This document shows, in pieces, positions 44,315 through 53,029 of a DNA stretch of 64,000 nucleotides. The notes under the pieces are model-generated. The model saw only the letters and a list, made by a program, of their open reading frames with translations. It was not told where the DNA came from and ran no database searches. The position numbers and the translations under genes were made by a program. The stretch is taken from contig NZ_JAPNKE010000002.1 in assembly GCF_026626665.1 (NCBI RefSeq), forward strand, positions 11,242,001-11,306,000, read 5' to 3'. The first letter of the stretch is position 1. Every line of letters begins with the position of its first letter. Origin of the DNA: Nannocystis pusilla (GTDB lineage Bacteria; Myxococcota_A; Polyangia; Nannocystales; Nannocystaceae).

Positions 44315-45812
44315 TCAGGGCTGCAGGCCCAGCAGCGGGAACACCGCGGTGGGGCGCGATTTGCCCTTGAGGTGCACCGTCACCGGCGCGCCGACGCAGG
44401 CCGCGTCGCCGAGCAAGATCCGCGTGGCCTCGCTGATAAGCACGTCGGAGCCGACTTCCTTACACGCCGATTCGATGCGCGTGGCCGTGTTCACCGAGTC
44501 GCCGATGAGCGTGTAGTCGAGCCGCTGCGGCGCGCCGATGTTGCCCGCGATCGCCTCGCCGGTGTGGACGCCGACGCCGATCCGCAGCGGCTGGGTGCCC
44601 TCGGCCGCGAGCGCGTCGTTGAGCCGGGCGAGCCGGCGCTGCATGCCCAGGGCCGCGCGGGCCGCAGCGCGCGGACAGCTCGGGGGCGAGCCGGACCGGG
44701 GCGCCGAACACCACGAGGATCGCGTCGCCGATGAACTTGTCGATGAGGCCGCCGTGCTCCATGCACTCCTCGACCATCTCGGTGAAGTAGCGGTTCAAGA
44801 TCCGCACCACCTGCTTCGGCGGCATGTGCTCGACCAGCGGGGTGAAGCCGCGGATGTCTGCCATCAGGATCGTCGCGGTGACGAGCTCGCCGCCGAGCTC
44901 GAGGCCGCCCTGCAGCACCACGTCGCGGACCTGGCGGGTGACGTAGCGAGTGAAGGCGTCCTTGATGAAGTCGCGCTCCTCGAGCCCGCCGAGCATGCCG
45001 TTGACGGCGGCGCTGAGCTGGCCGACCTCGTCGCCGCCGATCGGCAGGGCCCGCCGCGACAGTTGGTCCGGCGTCAGCGTGCCGACCAGGTCGGTCAGCT
45101 CGCGCAGCGGGTCGGTGGTGTGGCGCGTGACCAGCAGGCAGCCCGACAGGCTGACGAGCAGGCCGATCGCGGTGACGACCAGGATGTGCAGCGCCAGCGC
45201 CGTCGGCTCGTGGGCGGCCACCGCCGCGCTCGCGCCGCGATAGGCGAGGGTGCCCGAGATCACCGCGCCCGCCAGCTGCACGCCGACGATCACGATCGCC
45301 ATCTTCGCCCCGAGGCCGAGGCGGACGATCCCGGGGCCGGTCACCGGCAGCATCGGGCTGCGCGCGATCAAGGCCCGACGCAGCGGGCGGGTCGCGGCGT
45401 CGGTGTACAGCCAGGCGAAGATCGCGTCGAGCACCGCGGCGAGCAGGCCGCCGACGGCGATGTGGAGGCCGAGCCACGCGTCGCCGGTGACGACGAGCAT
45501 GATCGCGGCCGCGCTCAGGCCGACGGCGACCGCGGACAGGCCGATGAAGATCGACAGGCGGGCCGGCCACGACAGCGCCTGGCGCCAGGCGTCGAGGTCG
45601 ACGCTGTCGCTCGGGCGGCGCAGCCACGGCTCCAGGCGATCGACGAGGCGGCGGTGGCGGAGGTAGACGACGGCGATCGAGGTGACGACGAGGGCAGCGA
45701 GGATGACGAAGAAATCTGGCAGGGCGTCCGACGGGAACTCGGCGGCGAGGGTGACGTAGTAGGCGCCGACGGCGGCGGCGGTCGAACCGATGGCGATGGC
45801 GCCCGCGAACAC
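44315..45812 (-). CDS. Class III adenylate/guanylate cyclase, membrane-bound with HAMP (frameshifted)
   Basis: Several N-terminal membrane helices, a HAMP linker (DPLRELTDLVGTL...DEVGQLSAAVNGMLGGLEERDF) and a catalytic domain: LMADIRGFTPLVEHM (metal-binding Asp), DKFIGDAILVVFGAP (second metal Asp), GVGVHTGEAIAGNIG and DYTLIGDSVNTATRIE. The frame breaks near 44660, where an extra T in a GC-rich run (GCGCGCTGCGG) separates ELSARA from ARAALGMQRRLARLND. GTG 45812 is the likely or minimal start; the tandem repeat upstream may hide a longer N-terminus. It makes cAMP or cGMP, typical of myxobacterial signalling. Confidence 0.88.
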
Positions 45813-45883
45813 GCGCAGCAGCTGGCCCGGCGGCGGCAGCGGCAGGTCTGGCCTGGCGACGGGGATCGGGCGGGTGAGCAGGC

Positions 45884-46038
45884 GCAGGCGAGGGGAGGTG
45901 CCTGCGGGGTCGTGGGGGGGTCGTTCACGCGGTCGGGCGCAGGCGGGGGGAGGTGCCTGCGGGGTCGTTCAGGGGGTCGTTCACGCGGGCAGGCGGGGGA
46001 GGTGCCTGCGGGGTCGTTCGGGGGCTGGTTCACGCGGG
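45884..46038. repeat. Minisatellite of 50-55 bp, three units
   Basis: GCAGGCGGGGGAGGTGCCTGCGGGGTCGTT-like units start at 45884, 45939 and 45989 and end with TTCACGCGG. The array spans the 3' end of the GGGP-synthase-like gene (its TGA is in the last unit) and the 5' flank of the cyclase. Confidence 0.75.
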
Positions 46039-46731
46039 CCTGAGCAGGGCGTCGTGGAATTCGCGGGCGAGGCGGAGCGGGTCGCTCGCGTCCTCGAAGA
46101 GGTCGGAGGGCGTGACGACGGTGTCGGCGCCCATGCGCAGCGCCTCGCGGCCGCTCGCGGGGTCGAACTCGTCGGAGATGACGAGGTGGAGCCCGGGCAC
46201 CTGCTTGATCGCGGCGATCAGGCTCGGGTCGATCGCCAGCGCCGGATCCTCGTAGTCGAGCGCGAGGTAGCGGTAGCCGACCATCCGCGCGTAGCTGGCG
46301 TAGCCGAGGATGATCTTCGGCGACGGGACCAAAAACGCGTCGAAGTACCAGCGCGCGGTGCTGTTGCCCATGATGAAATAGGCCAGCGGGATGAAGTTGA
46401 GGCCGCGACGCGCGACCTGCATCGCGGTCGCCACCGAGCCGGACCCGAACGGGCGCGCGTAGTGCGAGTTGGAGTTCATCACGTCCGGCAGCAGCACGAC
46501 GTCGGCCGGCGCCAGCGAGTCGGGGCCCGCCGGGTAGAGCACGACCTGCAGCCGGGTGTGCTCCTTGAGCCTCAGCGTCAGCCCCGGCAGGTCGGCCGCG
46601 CCGGTGCCCCCGAGCAGGACCTGGCGGTAGCCGATCCGCTCGAGCTCCCGATAAAAGGCGATGTCCGAGAAAGTGTCGGGGTCGAGCAGCGGGATGTAGC
46701 GCTCGAACACGAAATTGCGGTCCTGCTCCAC
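46030..46731 (-). CDS. Geranylgeranylglyceryl/heptaprenylglyceryl phosphate synthase-like (PcrB/GGGPS) protein
   Basis: About 233 aa from GTG 46731 (VEQDRNFVFERYIPLLDP). TIM-barrel features are GGTGAADLPG, LYPAGPDSLAPADVVLLPDVMNSNSHYARPFG, PLAYFIMGNSTARWYF, YLALDYEDPA and LRMGADTVVTPSD. These match the PcrB/GGGPS family that joins a polyprenyl diphosphate to sn-glycerol-1-phosphate. The phosphate-binding GG of the last loop reads SD here, so ligand or activity may differ. The family is archaeal in origin, with scattered bacterial members. It follows the next upstream gene on the same strand. Confidence 0.75.
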   Translation of the reverse strand: MEQDRNFVFERYIPLLDPDTFSDIAFYRELERIGYRQVLLGGTGAADLPGLTLRLKEHTRLQVVLYPAGPDSLAPADVVLLPDVMNSNSHYARPFGSGSVATAMQVARRGLNFIPLAYFIMGNSTARWYFDAFLVPSPKIILGYASYARMVGYRYLALDYEDPALAIDPSLIAAIKQVPGLHLVISDEFDPASGREALRMGADTVVTPSDLFEDASDPLRLAREFHDALLRPA

Positions 46732-47021
46732 GTCTGGGCCTCCGGTCCTCCGGCCCGCCGGGCCTTGCGGGCCCCAGGGTAACGCAACCGCGGTCGCCGC
46801 GGCCGTGCGAAAACGAGCGGCCTCGAGGTGGGGGCGTGGGTTCCCTCGCGTCCCGCGCGCGCCGATCGTGACAGTGGGTCGGCAGCGGCGGACGGGAATG
46901 TCGAGACGGGCGCGATTGTGGAGAGTGCGCGCGCGGTGCCGACAATCGCCGCGCGACGACGGCGCGCCCGAGGCCGACCCCCTGCAGCGCCGGCTCTGCT
47001 TCGTCGGCGAGCTTCGCTGCC

Positions 47022-48041
47022 TCAGTCGCAGGTCATGCAGGGGCGCCAGACCTGGAGGCCGCCTTCGACCAGCACGAACGGCCCGGAGTCGCCGAACATG
47101 GGGGCCTCGGTGAACGAGTAGACGCGCTGCTCGAGCGGGTAGGGCAGGCTCAGCGGATCGTCGGCGCGGTCGTACCAGTGCCACACGCCGCTGTCGGTCA
47201 GCATGCTGAGGGACAGCTGGAGCCGACCGTCGCGCGGGTAGAACGGGCCCATCTCGAGCTGCAGCAGCGGCTCCGGCAGGCCGATGTCGATCTCGCGCCA
47301 GCGCTCGCCGCCGTCGTCGCTGGTCCACACGACGCCGTCGACCCCGGCGATCACCGCGGTGTCCGGTTGCCTGGGATAGACGAGGAACTCGATCGCCATG
47401 AGGTCGACGGAGGTGCCGAGCGCGAGCGGGGTCCAGGTGTCGCCGTGGTCGAGGCTGCGCAGCACGGTGCCGCCGTCGCCGGCGGCGAAGCCGAGGTCGC
47501 CGGCGAGCGCGACGGCCCGCAGGGTCCGGTCGGTGCCGGTCTCGCGCGGGGACCAGAGGTCGAGGTCGGTGCGGGCGACGAGCAGCGCGCCGGCGTCGCC
47601 GACTGCCGCCGCGGTGGTGAAGGGGCAATCGATGTGGACGGCCCGCAGCGCGTCGCGGACCGGCGTGGCGGGTGTGGACCAGCGCTCGCCGTCGTCCTCG
47701 GACACGAGGATCGTGCCGCGATCGCCGACGACGAGGAGCGGACATTCGACACCGCCCGACGAGATCGCGGCGTAAAGGTCGACGCTGGTGCCGCTGGGGC
47801 GCGGCGCGTAGCGCAGGCGGGGGAACCCTTCGACCTCCTCGGCGACGGCCAGCGTCCCACCGGGCCCGACCGCGAGGTTGCGCGAGACGACCCGCAGCGG
47901 CGCGTCGTGGGCAGCGCCGTACCAGCGGTCGCAGTCCTTGTCCCAGGGGCACCAGTGGCAGGCGACCAGGGAGGCGCCCAGCCCGGCGAGGACCACCCGT
48001 GCGGCTCGCCTCCACCCACTCGATGCGGCACGGATCGTCAT
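47022..48041 (-). CDS. BNR/YCF48-like beta-propeller lipoprotein
   Basis: 339 aa from ATG 48041. Signal peptide with lipobox LVAC, then two Cys (HWCPWDKDC). The body is a propeller of repeated 'LLVVGDRGTILVSEDDGERW', 'AAVGDAGALLVARTDLDLW', 'GFAAGDGGTVLRSLDHGDTW' and 'VIAGVDGVVWTSDDGGERW' blades, the Asp-Gly-Gly-x-x-W signature of BNR/YCF48-type repeats. Ends in CMTCD. Predicted outer-membrane or periplasmic protein; function unknown. Intact. Confidence 0.8.
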   Translation of the reverse strand: MTIRAASSGWRRAARVVLAGLGASLVACHWCPWDKDCDRWYGAAHDAPLRVVSRNLAVGPGGTLAVAEEVEGFPRLRYAPRPSGTSVDLYAAISSGGVECPLLVVGDRGTILVSEDDGERWSTPATPVRDALRAVHIDCPFTTAAAVGDAGALLVARTDLDLWSPRETGTDRTLRAVALAGDLGFAAGDGGTVLRSLDHGDTWTPLALGTSVDLMAIEFLVYPRQPDTAVIAGVDGVVWTSDDGGERWREIDIGLPEPLLQLEMGPFYPRDGRLQLSLSMLTDSGVWHWYDRADDPLSLPYPLEQRVYSFTEAPMFGDSGPFVLVEGGLQVWRPCMTCD

Positions 48042-48243
48042 CCTCGCTGCTTCTCGTTCCGCTTGAAAGTATGCGGGGCCGAGGGCGGCGAAACAAGGCG
48101 GCCGCCAGCGGGCGCGTGGAGGCCGGCCTGTCGACGAGCATCGGATGAATCACCGAGCTCAGGTCGCCCTCGTGGTGGAGGCGGGGATCTTTAATGAAGG
48201 AGCGAAAACACCCAGGCTGCGCCGGGTGGACCATGGCCGGCCG

Positions 48244-48265
48244 GACATGGCGCGAGAGACAGGGC
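48244..48265. repeat. Palindromic element
   Basis: GACATGGC-N6-GACAGGGC. Confidence 0.6.
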
Positions 48266-48597
48266 CGTTCGGGCAGGTGTTCGCCGCGATCCGGAGAATG
48301 TGACAAAGAATGGCGTGAGCGTTCTTCGGGTCCATCGATGTCACCACGCGGTGGCGCTATCTCCGGTGTGACACGCCGTCGGGAGCGGGCTTACAGGTAG
48401 CCGCCAGGGTAACGGCCAGGCGCGAATACAATGCACATTTACGCCGGCGGGCGGCGAGCCCGACGCGAATCCGATTGCGCGAAAGCGGTGGGGCGTCGGG
48501 GCCGGGGAGCCTCGGCGCGGCCTGGATCGACGAATACGTCGTTCCGACGGAATCATATAAGGCGACACGGCGTTCGCCCGCTCGGGGGCGTCCCGAC

Positions 48598-48735
48598 GGC
48601 GCCCGCGCTGGTTTTGCAGGCAACGGGCCGGGCGCCTGCTTGACTCCTATGGGCATTCTGCGAACCTCGTGTTGTCGTCTCGCCCGAATCGTTCGGGACG
48701 GCGGCGCTCGCTTGAAACGAGCCTGGAGGTGACCT
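48598..48735 (+). promoter_or_regulatory. Duplicated leader/promoter region (copy 1)
   Basis: Shared with 50596-50732: GCAGGCAACGGGCC, then a TTGACTCCTAT box, ATTCTGCGAA, CTCGTNTTGTCG, and a conserved hairpin CCCGAATCGTTCGGG, followed by CTGGAGGTNNCCT just before a start codon. The perfect GGAGG sits 7-8 nt from the start in both. Confidence 0.6.
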
Positions 48736-48846
48736 GTGCGCGCGGCTCGATCGGGGTCGATGATGGCGGTGGTGACGGCGGCGCCCGCGAGTCGTAGCGA
48801 GCCGCCGGCGAGATTCAGTGACAGATCGGCGGCCCTGTCGACATGA
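48736..48846 (+). CDS. Short ORF at the end of the duplicated leader (36 codons)
   Basis: GTG 48736 follows a strong GGAGGT site and encodes a 36-residue peptide, VRAARSGSMMAVVTAAPAS..., whose N-terminus (GSMMAVV) is alignable with the signal peptide of the secreted protein at 50733 (WSMMAVVVAF). It stops at TGA 48844-48846, immediately before the AraC gene. It is either a degenerate copy of the secreted peptide gene or a leader peptide. Confidence 0.4.
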   Translation: MRAARSGSMMAVVTAAPASRSEPPARFSDRSAALST

Positions 48847-48860
48847 GAGGATCATGTCGA
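48838..48860. promoter_or_regulatory. Perfect 9-bp inverted repeat at the AraC start codon
   Basis: TCGACATGA (48838-48846), spacer GAGGA, TCATGTCGA (48852-48860). It covers the stop of the short ORF, the Shine-Dalgarno and the ATG 48854. It may control translation or be an operator. Confidence 0.5.
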
Positions 48861-49784
48861 TCCGCCGGAGAGCTTGCGACATCCCCGCGATGGCCCGCTT
48901 GAGACAAGCGACGGGGCTCGCCGAATATCGAAGCGCACCGACCGGCTCGTACGTGGTGTCGAGCTCGTTCGTGGTCTGGTGCGCCGATCCGCGGTTCTAC
49001 GGTATGGCCATCTGGGGCCGCCCCGAGGAGGCGGAGATCCGGCGGCTCTGTCCGCTCCTCGACGTGGAGGTGCGTCCGGAGGCCATACCACACGCCTCGC
49101 TCGTCGATCTGCGCCGGCTACAGAGCGTCGATCCGCTGGCGTTCGCGGCGTTCGCGACGCATTTGCAAGCGCGCGCCGCTCTACCGCGAGTTCGTGATGT
49201 GCCAGGCGCGGGTGCGGCCGAACGGCCTGCCCGGCGCGATCGTGGCCGGCTTCGACAAGGTGGTCCGCCCGGCGCACCCGGTCGCGGTTCACGAGTCTCC
49301 CGGCGAGGCGCTCGCGTGGCTCGGCCGCAGCGATCGCGCGGACCTGATCGAGGAGCTCGAGGAGATCGTGGCCGCGGCGATGGGCGAGCTGAATTGCGTG
49401 CAGCGCCTGCGGCGGGTGCTCGTCCCGCCATTGTCGGAGGTGACGCTGGAGAGCGCGGCGCGGCAGCTCGGGCTGTCGACGCGAACGCTGCAGCGCCGGC
49501 TCCGCGACGAGGGCACGAGCTTCCAGGCGGAGCACGCCGCGGCGCAGGTGCGCGCCGCGCAGGTGTTGTTGCGAGATCCGTCGCTGACCCTGACGACGAT
49601 CGCCCTCGAGGTGGGTGCGAGCTCGCTCGCCAACTTCAGCACCATGTTCCGTCGACACACCGGCGAGGCGCCGAGCGAGTGGCGAAGGCGCGTCCGCGGA
49701 GCCGCCGACGCGGGTCCGAGGGCGGGGGCCGCGGGCGCGATCGAAGGCAGCTTCGACGGTCGCGCGGGCGGGCGAGGCGCGTGA
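48854..49784 (+). CDS. AraC-family transcriptional regulator (frameshifted)
   Basis: Starts at ATG 48854 (MSIRRRACDIPAMARL). The N-terminal ligand-type region is followed by a C-terminal AraC/XylS DNA-binding domain: LESAARQLGLSTRTLQRRLRDEGTSFQAE, RAAQVLLRDPSLTLTTIALEVGASSLANFSTMFRRHTGEAPSEWRRRV, the two helix-turn-helix motifs. The frame breaks near 49170-49185: FATHLQARAALYREFVMCQARVRPN is the reconstructed reading. Length modulo 3 suggests one extra base. It has a perfect inverted repeat at its start codon. Regulon unknown. Confidence 0.8.
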
Positions 49785-49859
49785 CGCCGCGCGCCAGGTC
49801 ATTGTCAGCCTGTCCCTGCCTCGAACTCGAGGAGCCGATCGATCATCGGCCTCGCAAGC

Positions 49860-49896
49860 AAAAAGTCCCGTGTCCGGGTCGACCGGGGCACGGGAC
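49860..49896 (-). terminator. Rho-independent terminator of the small lipoprotein gene
   Basis: On the minus strand the stem GTCCCGTG/CACGGGAC with inner CCGG...CCGG is followed by TTTTT (49864-49860). It lies 45 nt after the stop of the lipoprotein gene and also faces the AraC gene end. Confidence 0.8.
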
Positions 49897-49940
49897 GGTT
49901 GCCGCTCTTCTGGTCGAGAGCTTCGGGCCTGCGGGTCGAC

Positions 49941-50300
49941 CTAAACGCCGCCGCTCCAGTCCACGTTGCACATGATGCATTGCGTCAGGACCGCGCACGG
50001 GCCCGGCGTGAGCTCGGGGTCCAGACAGGAGTTGTCGGCCTTTTCGCACTGGAACGGAGTGGGTTTCCACTGCGAGCAGGGCGTCAGGAACGAGGGGTCG
50101 CCGGCGGCGGCCAGGTCGAACTCGGCCTCGAGGGCGCTCTCGGCGTCCTCGTCGTCGCTCGCGGCCTTCAGGGCCCGGGCGGCGTCCGCGTCGTCGAGCA
50201 GGGCCTCCTCGGCCTCGGCGGCGCCGTCGTAGTTGGAATCGCAGCCGGCGAAGGACACGGCCGAGAGCATCAGGGCAAGGGCAGGAAGGATGAATTTCAT
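49941..50300 (-). CDS. Small acidic lipoprotein with Cys-rich C-terminus
   Basis: 119 aa from ATG 50300. Lipobox FAGC (LMLSAVSFAGCDSN). After the anchor lies a very acidic, helical stretch (DGAAEAEEALLDDADAARALKAASDDEDAESALEAEFDLAAAGDPS), then a Cys-rich tail (PCSQW, QCEKADNSCLD, GPCAVLTQCIMC). This layout, leader-like acidic helix then Cys-rich tail, could fit a small exported peptide or a bacteriocin-like precursor; no family is recognised. It has its own terminator. Confidence 0.65.
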   Translation of the reverse strand: MKFILPALALMLSAVSFAGCDSNYDGAAEAEEALLDDADAARALKAASDDEDAESALEAEFDLAAAGDPSFLTPCSQWKPTPFQCEKADNSCLDPELTPGPCAVLTQCIMCNVDWSGGV

Positions 50301-50399
50301 GAGATGCCAACGCTTCTCGCTCACGTCGATCACGGGGCTCGCGTGAGCGCTGTGGAACGATTCCCCGTGGGAATTACAGTAGCAGGTCACTCGTCGTAC

Positions 50400-50440
50400 C
50401 GACTTCTGCGATCCCGCCAATCGCTTCTGCGATCCCGCCA
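50400..50440. repeat. 17-bp direct repeat
   Basis: CTTCTGCGATCCCGCCA occurs twice in tandem upstream of the divergent gene at 50733. Confidence 0.6.
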
Positions 50441-50595
50441 TCGATGCGACGGCGCGCAGGTCCGATGCGGGTCCGATTGCGCGGAGGGCATGCCGTCGGA
50501 GTCTTCGAGATATGGCACAGATCGCCGCATACGCCGTTCCGATGCAATCGCAGGAGGATCGCCGCGTTCGAGCGCCAGGGGCCGCCCCGAGGGCG

Positions 50596-50732
50596 CCGGC
50601 GGCGGTTTGCAGGCAACGGGCCGCGAGCCCGCTTGACTCCTATTCTCATTCTGCGAATCTCGTCTTGTCGCCTCGCCCGAATTGTTCGGGGCGGCGGCGG
50701 TTGCTGAAACTACTGGAGACTTGGAGGTATCT
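50596..50732 (+). promoter_or_regulatory. Duplicated leader/promoter region (copy 2)
   Basis: Diverged twin of 48598-48735, including TTGACTCCTAT, the hairpin CCCGAATTGTTCGGG and a GGAGGTATCT site directly before ATG 50733. Confidence 0.6.
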
Positions 50733-51020
50733 ATGCGTCTTTCTCAACTGTGGTCGATGATGGCGGTCGTGGTGGCGTTCGGCGGGGTCGGTCTGGCGTC
50801 CCAGACGGCGGCGGCGATTTGTTGCAGCGCGCCGATCTGCCAGCGGGAGGAGCCGCCTCCCCTCTGCGGCTGGTGCGACCTCGAGTGCGTCGAGGGCGAG
50901 CAGATGTCGGCGGTCCCCGAGCTGGTGTACGACGAGGTCGAGGGGCTCTGCTACGAGACCGACGGCGCGGAGGCGGTGCCCTGCGAGAGCGGCGATTCCG
51001 CCGGCGAGCAGGCGAAATGA
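50733..51020 (+). CDS. Small secreted Cys-rich protein
   Basis: 95 aa from ATG 50733, preceded by GGAGGTATCT. A clear signal peptide (MAVVVAFGGVGLASQTAAA) is followed by a Cys-rich segment (ICCSAPICQREEPPPLCGWCDLECVEGE) and an acidic tail (YETDGAEAVPCESGDSAGEQ). Eight Cys in about 60 residues suggests disulfide bonds. Function unknown. It shares its 5' leader with the stretch before the AraC gene, suggesting recent regulatory duplication. Intact. Confidence 0.75.
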   Translation: MRLSQLWSMMAVVVAFGGVGLASQTAAAICCSAPICQREEPPPLCGWCDLECVEGEQMSAVPELVYDEVEGLCYETDGAEAVPCESGDSAGEQAK

Positions 51021-51097
51021 ACGATCGCAGGCGGAGGTTCCGCCGCGCGGCGGACAGGGCCTGACGCGCTCCGGCGCGCCGAGCAGAGATTGGCTTA

Positions 51098-51130
51098 CTC
51101 CGACGAATCCCCGGATTCGTCGGAGTCTTT
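51098..51130. terminator. Bidirectional terminator, perfect 13-bp stem
   Basis: CTCCGACGAATCC, CC, GGATTCGTCGGAG, then TCTTT on the plus strand. It lies between the convergent genes ending at 51020 and 51165. Confidence 0.85.
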
Positions 51131-51164
51131 CGGCACTGGGTCGATGCGGAGCGACGTAGGCGCC

Positions 51165-51649
51165 TCAGAAGGGCAGGACTCCGGGGAAATGGCGCCTTCT
51201 CGACGCGTCCAGCCGGCGGAACAGGTCCCGGTATGGGTGCGTGGGAAACCTCTGCTCGTCGATGATGCATCCGCCGGCGCGCTTGTCGACGAAGCGGCCC
51301 CTGGAGGTCTCCAGGGTGAGCGAGATCGTCGAATCGACGACCTCGGGGCACGTGGGCTCTTTCGAGCGGAGCGCGGCCCGGAAATCCGGTCGATCCACGA
51401 TCTCCAGCACCGCCTGGAATTCATCGGACGTGAGACGCTCCTGCCGGGACTGCGCGTAGTTCTCGAGGCGGATCATGCGGGAGCCGGTGACGGTGGTCCG
51501 CCACCAGCACGGTTCGGTCCCCGGGCAGGCGCCGGCCTGCTCCATCGAGACCTCCAGCACCCTTCGGTGGGGCGGGCGGCGACGTCGTGAGCGCAGCTTG
51601 CCAGGCTCATCGACAGGATGGCTCGTGCGACGAAGGCTCGGGGAGACAT
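51165..51649 (-). CDS. Small lipoprotein (frameshifted)
   Basis: Starts at ATG 51649 (MSPRAFVARAILSMSLASCAHDVAARP) with lipobox LASC. The frame breaks at about 51565, where GAAGGG should be GAAGGGG; in the continuing frame VLEVSMEQAGACPGTEPCWWRTTV... ends at 51165. The length is one base short. The mature protein carries several Cys and no recognised domain. It lies downstream of the metallopeptidase genes on the same strand. Confidence 0.6.
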
Positions 51650-51726
51650 GGGGCGGTCCTCATGATGGGGACTGGTTGGCGGCGCGACCGGGCCGGCGCG
51701 CCGGTCCGGTCGCGGGGCGCGCGAGG

Positions 51727-53016
51727 CTAGCCGGCGTCCTGGCCGTCGATGCAGTTGTGGTTCAGCATGGTCTCTTCCTGGGTGGTCGAACCGCCGAACA
51801 CAGACGCGTTGGTGTTCGCGATGTAGTCGCGGACGTTGACGCCGTTCGCGTCGCTCTCGTTCGTCTGCCCGTTCCCCGTCCCGCCGGGGAAGGCTCGCAA
51901 GGCCGAAACGATGAGGTAATAGCCCCAGTAGTCGTTGTCGTCGGCGCCGCTGGGGGCCGGTGTCGCGGCCGTCTCGTTCGTGGCATCGGCCATGTCCCAG
52001 AAGGCCTTCGTGGCTTGCAACGCGAGCCCGCGGTTGGCCGAGCAGACGGCGGCGTGCGGCGCCGGGTTCTCGAATTGTAGCCCCAGAGGGTCGGCTGAGC
52101 GTTCTCCCGGCCCGGGTCGTACCAGCTTGCCGCCCCGATATAGGTGGCCATCCCCTCCTGGCTCGCACAAGAATCGAATTCATCGCTCGCCAGGCTCCAC
52201 CCTGCACCGTTCTTGCTGCAGTCGTCGTGCAGGTTGTCCTGCTGGAACAATTGCATATGGATCGTATGCCCGAGCTCATGGGTGACGCGGACCCCGTCGT
52301 CCGTAAAGACGCCCGGGAGCCGGATCTCGGTGCGGCTCACGGCGCACGCCGTGGGGCAGGTGCCCGTGAGGTCGGGGACCTTGATGTGCACGTTGTCGGT
52401 CATGAGGGACGCGAAGGCCTCCAGCCCGTGTTGCGCCGAATCCAGCACCATGGCACGCGTGGCGACGTCGGAGTTGACATCGATCGAGGGCAGGAGCCAC
52501 GTGCCGAGCGGATGCGTCCAACACTCCACCCCCGCGCGGCAGTCCTTGGCGATGTATTTGTCCGGCTCGCCCACCTCGCCGTTTCGCCACCAGACGTCTC
52601 GATGCGGCTTGCCGTCGGACTGGACGGCGACGACCTCGCGCGTGTTCCCGGTGTTGCGGACCGCGTTGACGTATCGGGCGTACACATCGGGGTTCGACTC
52701 GTGCTCCGCGTTCGCCGTGGATTGGTGTCCCATTCAAAGGTGTAGCAGGTCTGGTCGTAGTTGTACAAGTAGCGCCCGATGCGCTCGTCGGACCCGTCGG
52801 CGTCCTTGTCCCACAGCTCGAGGATCGCGCCCAGGTGGGGGAGGTCCTTGCCGGGGTTGCAACCGCGACGGTGGCCCGTCTCTCCCGCTACGGCGCAATT
52901 GCTCGAGGTTCGATTGTCGCGGAAGCGCAGGTCCAGGCAAACTGTCCGGGGGCGGCCTGCGCGCTGCCGGAGAGCAAGATGAATCCAAGCGCGGTGAGTA
53001 TGGTTCGGTTCGTCAT
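51727..53016 (-). CDS. Secreted zinc metallopeptidase (three frameshifts)
   Basis: Reconstructed from ATG 53016 (MTNRTILTALGFILLSGSAQAAP) with signal peptide. It contains the zinc motif THELGHTIHMQLF (HExxH) flanked by QQDNLHDDC and GWSLASDEFDSCASQEGMATYIG, and ends ...LNHNCIDGQDAG at 51727. Three separate single-base losses break the frame: about 52945 (C5 run), about 52738 and about 52080. Each break is joined smoothly by the neighbouring frame, and total length plus three is a multiple of three. The Met-turn cannot be placed with certainty. Probably a protease acting on extracellular proteins; target unknown. Confidence 0.65.
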
Positions 53017-53029
53017 CGGATCTTTCCTT

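Larger units (their letters stand above)
48042..48735. other. Intergenic region, its distal 300 bp duplicated at 50.4-50.73 kb
   Basis: No gene seen. It contains a palindromic element near 48244 and, from about 48440, a leader-like stretch that recurs in diverged form before the Cys-rich secreted gene at 50733. Confidence 0.5.
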
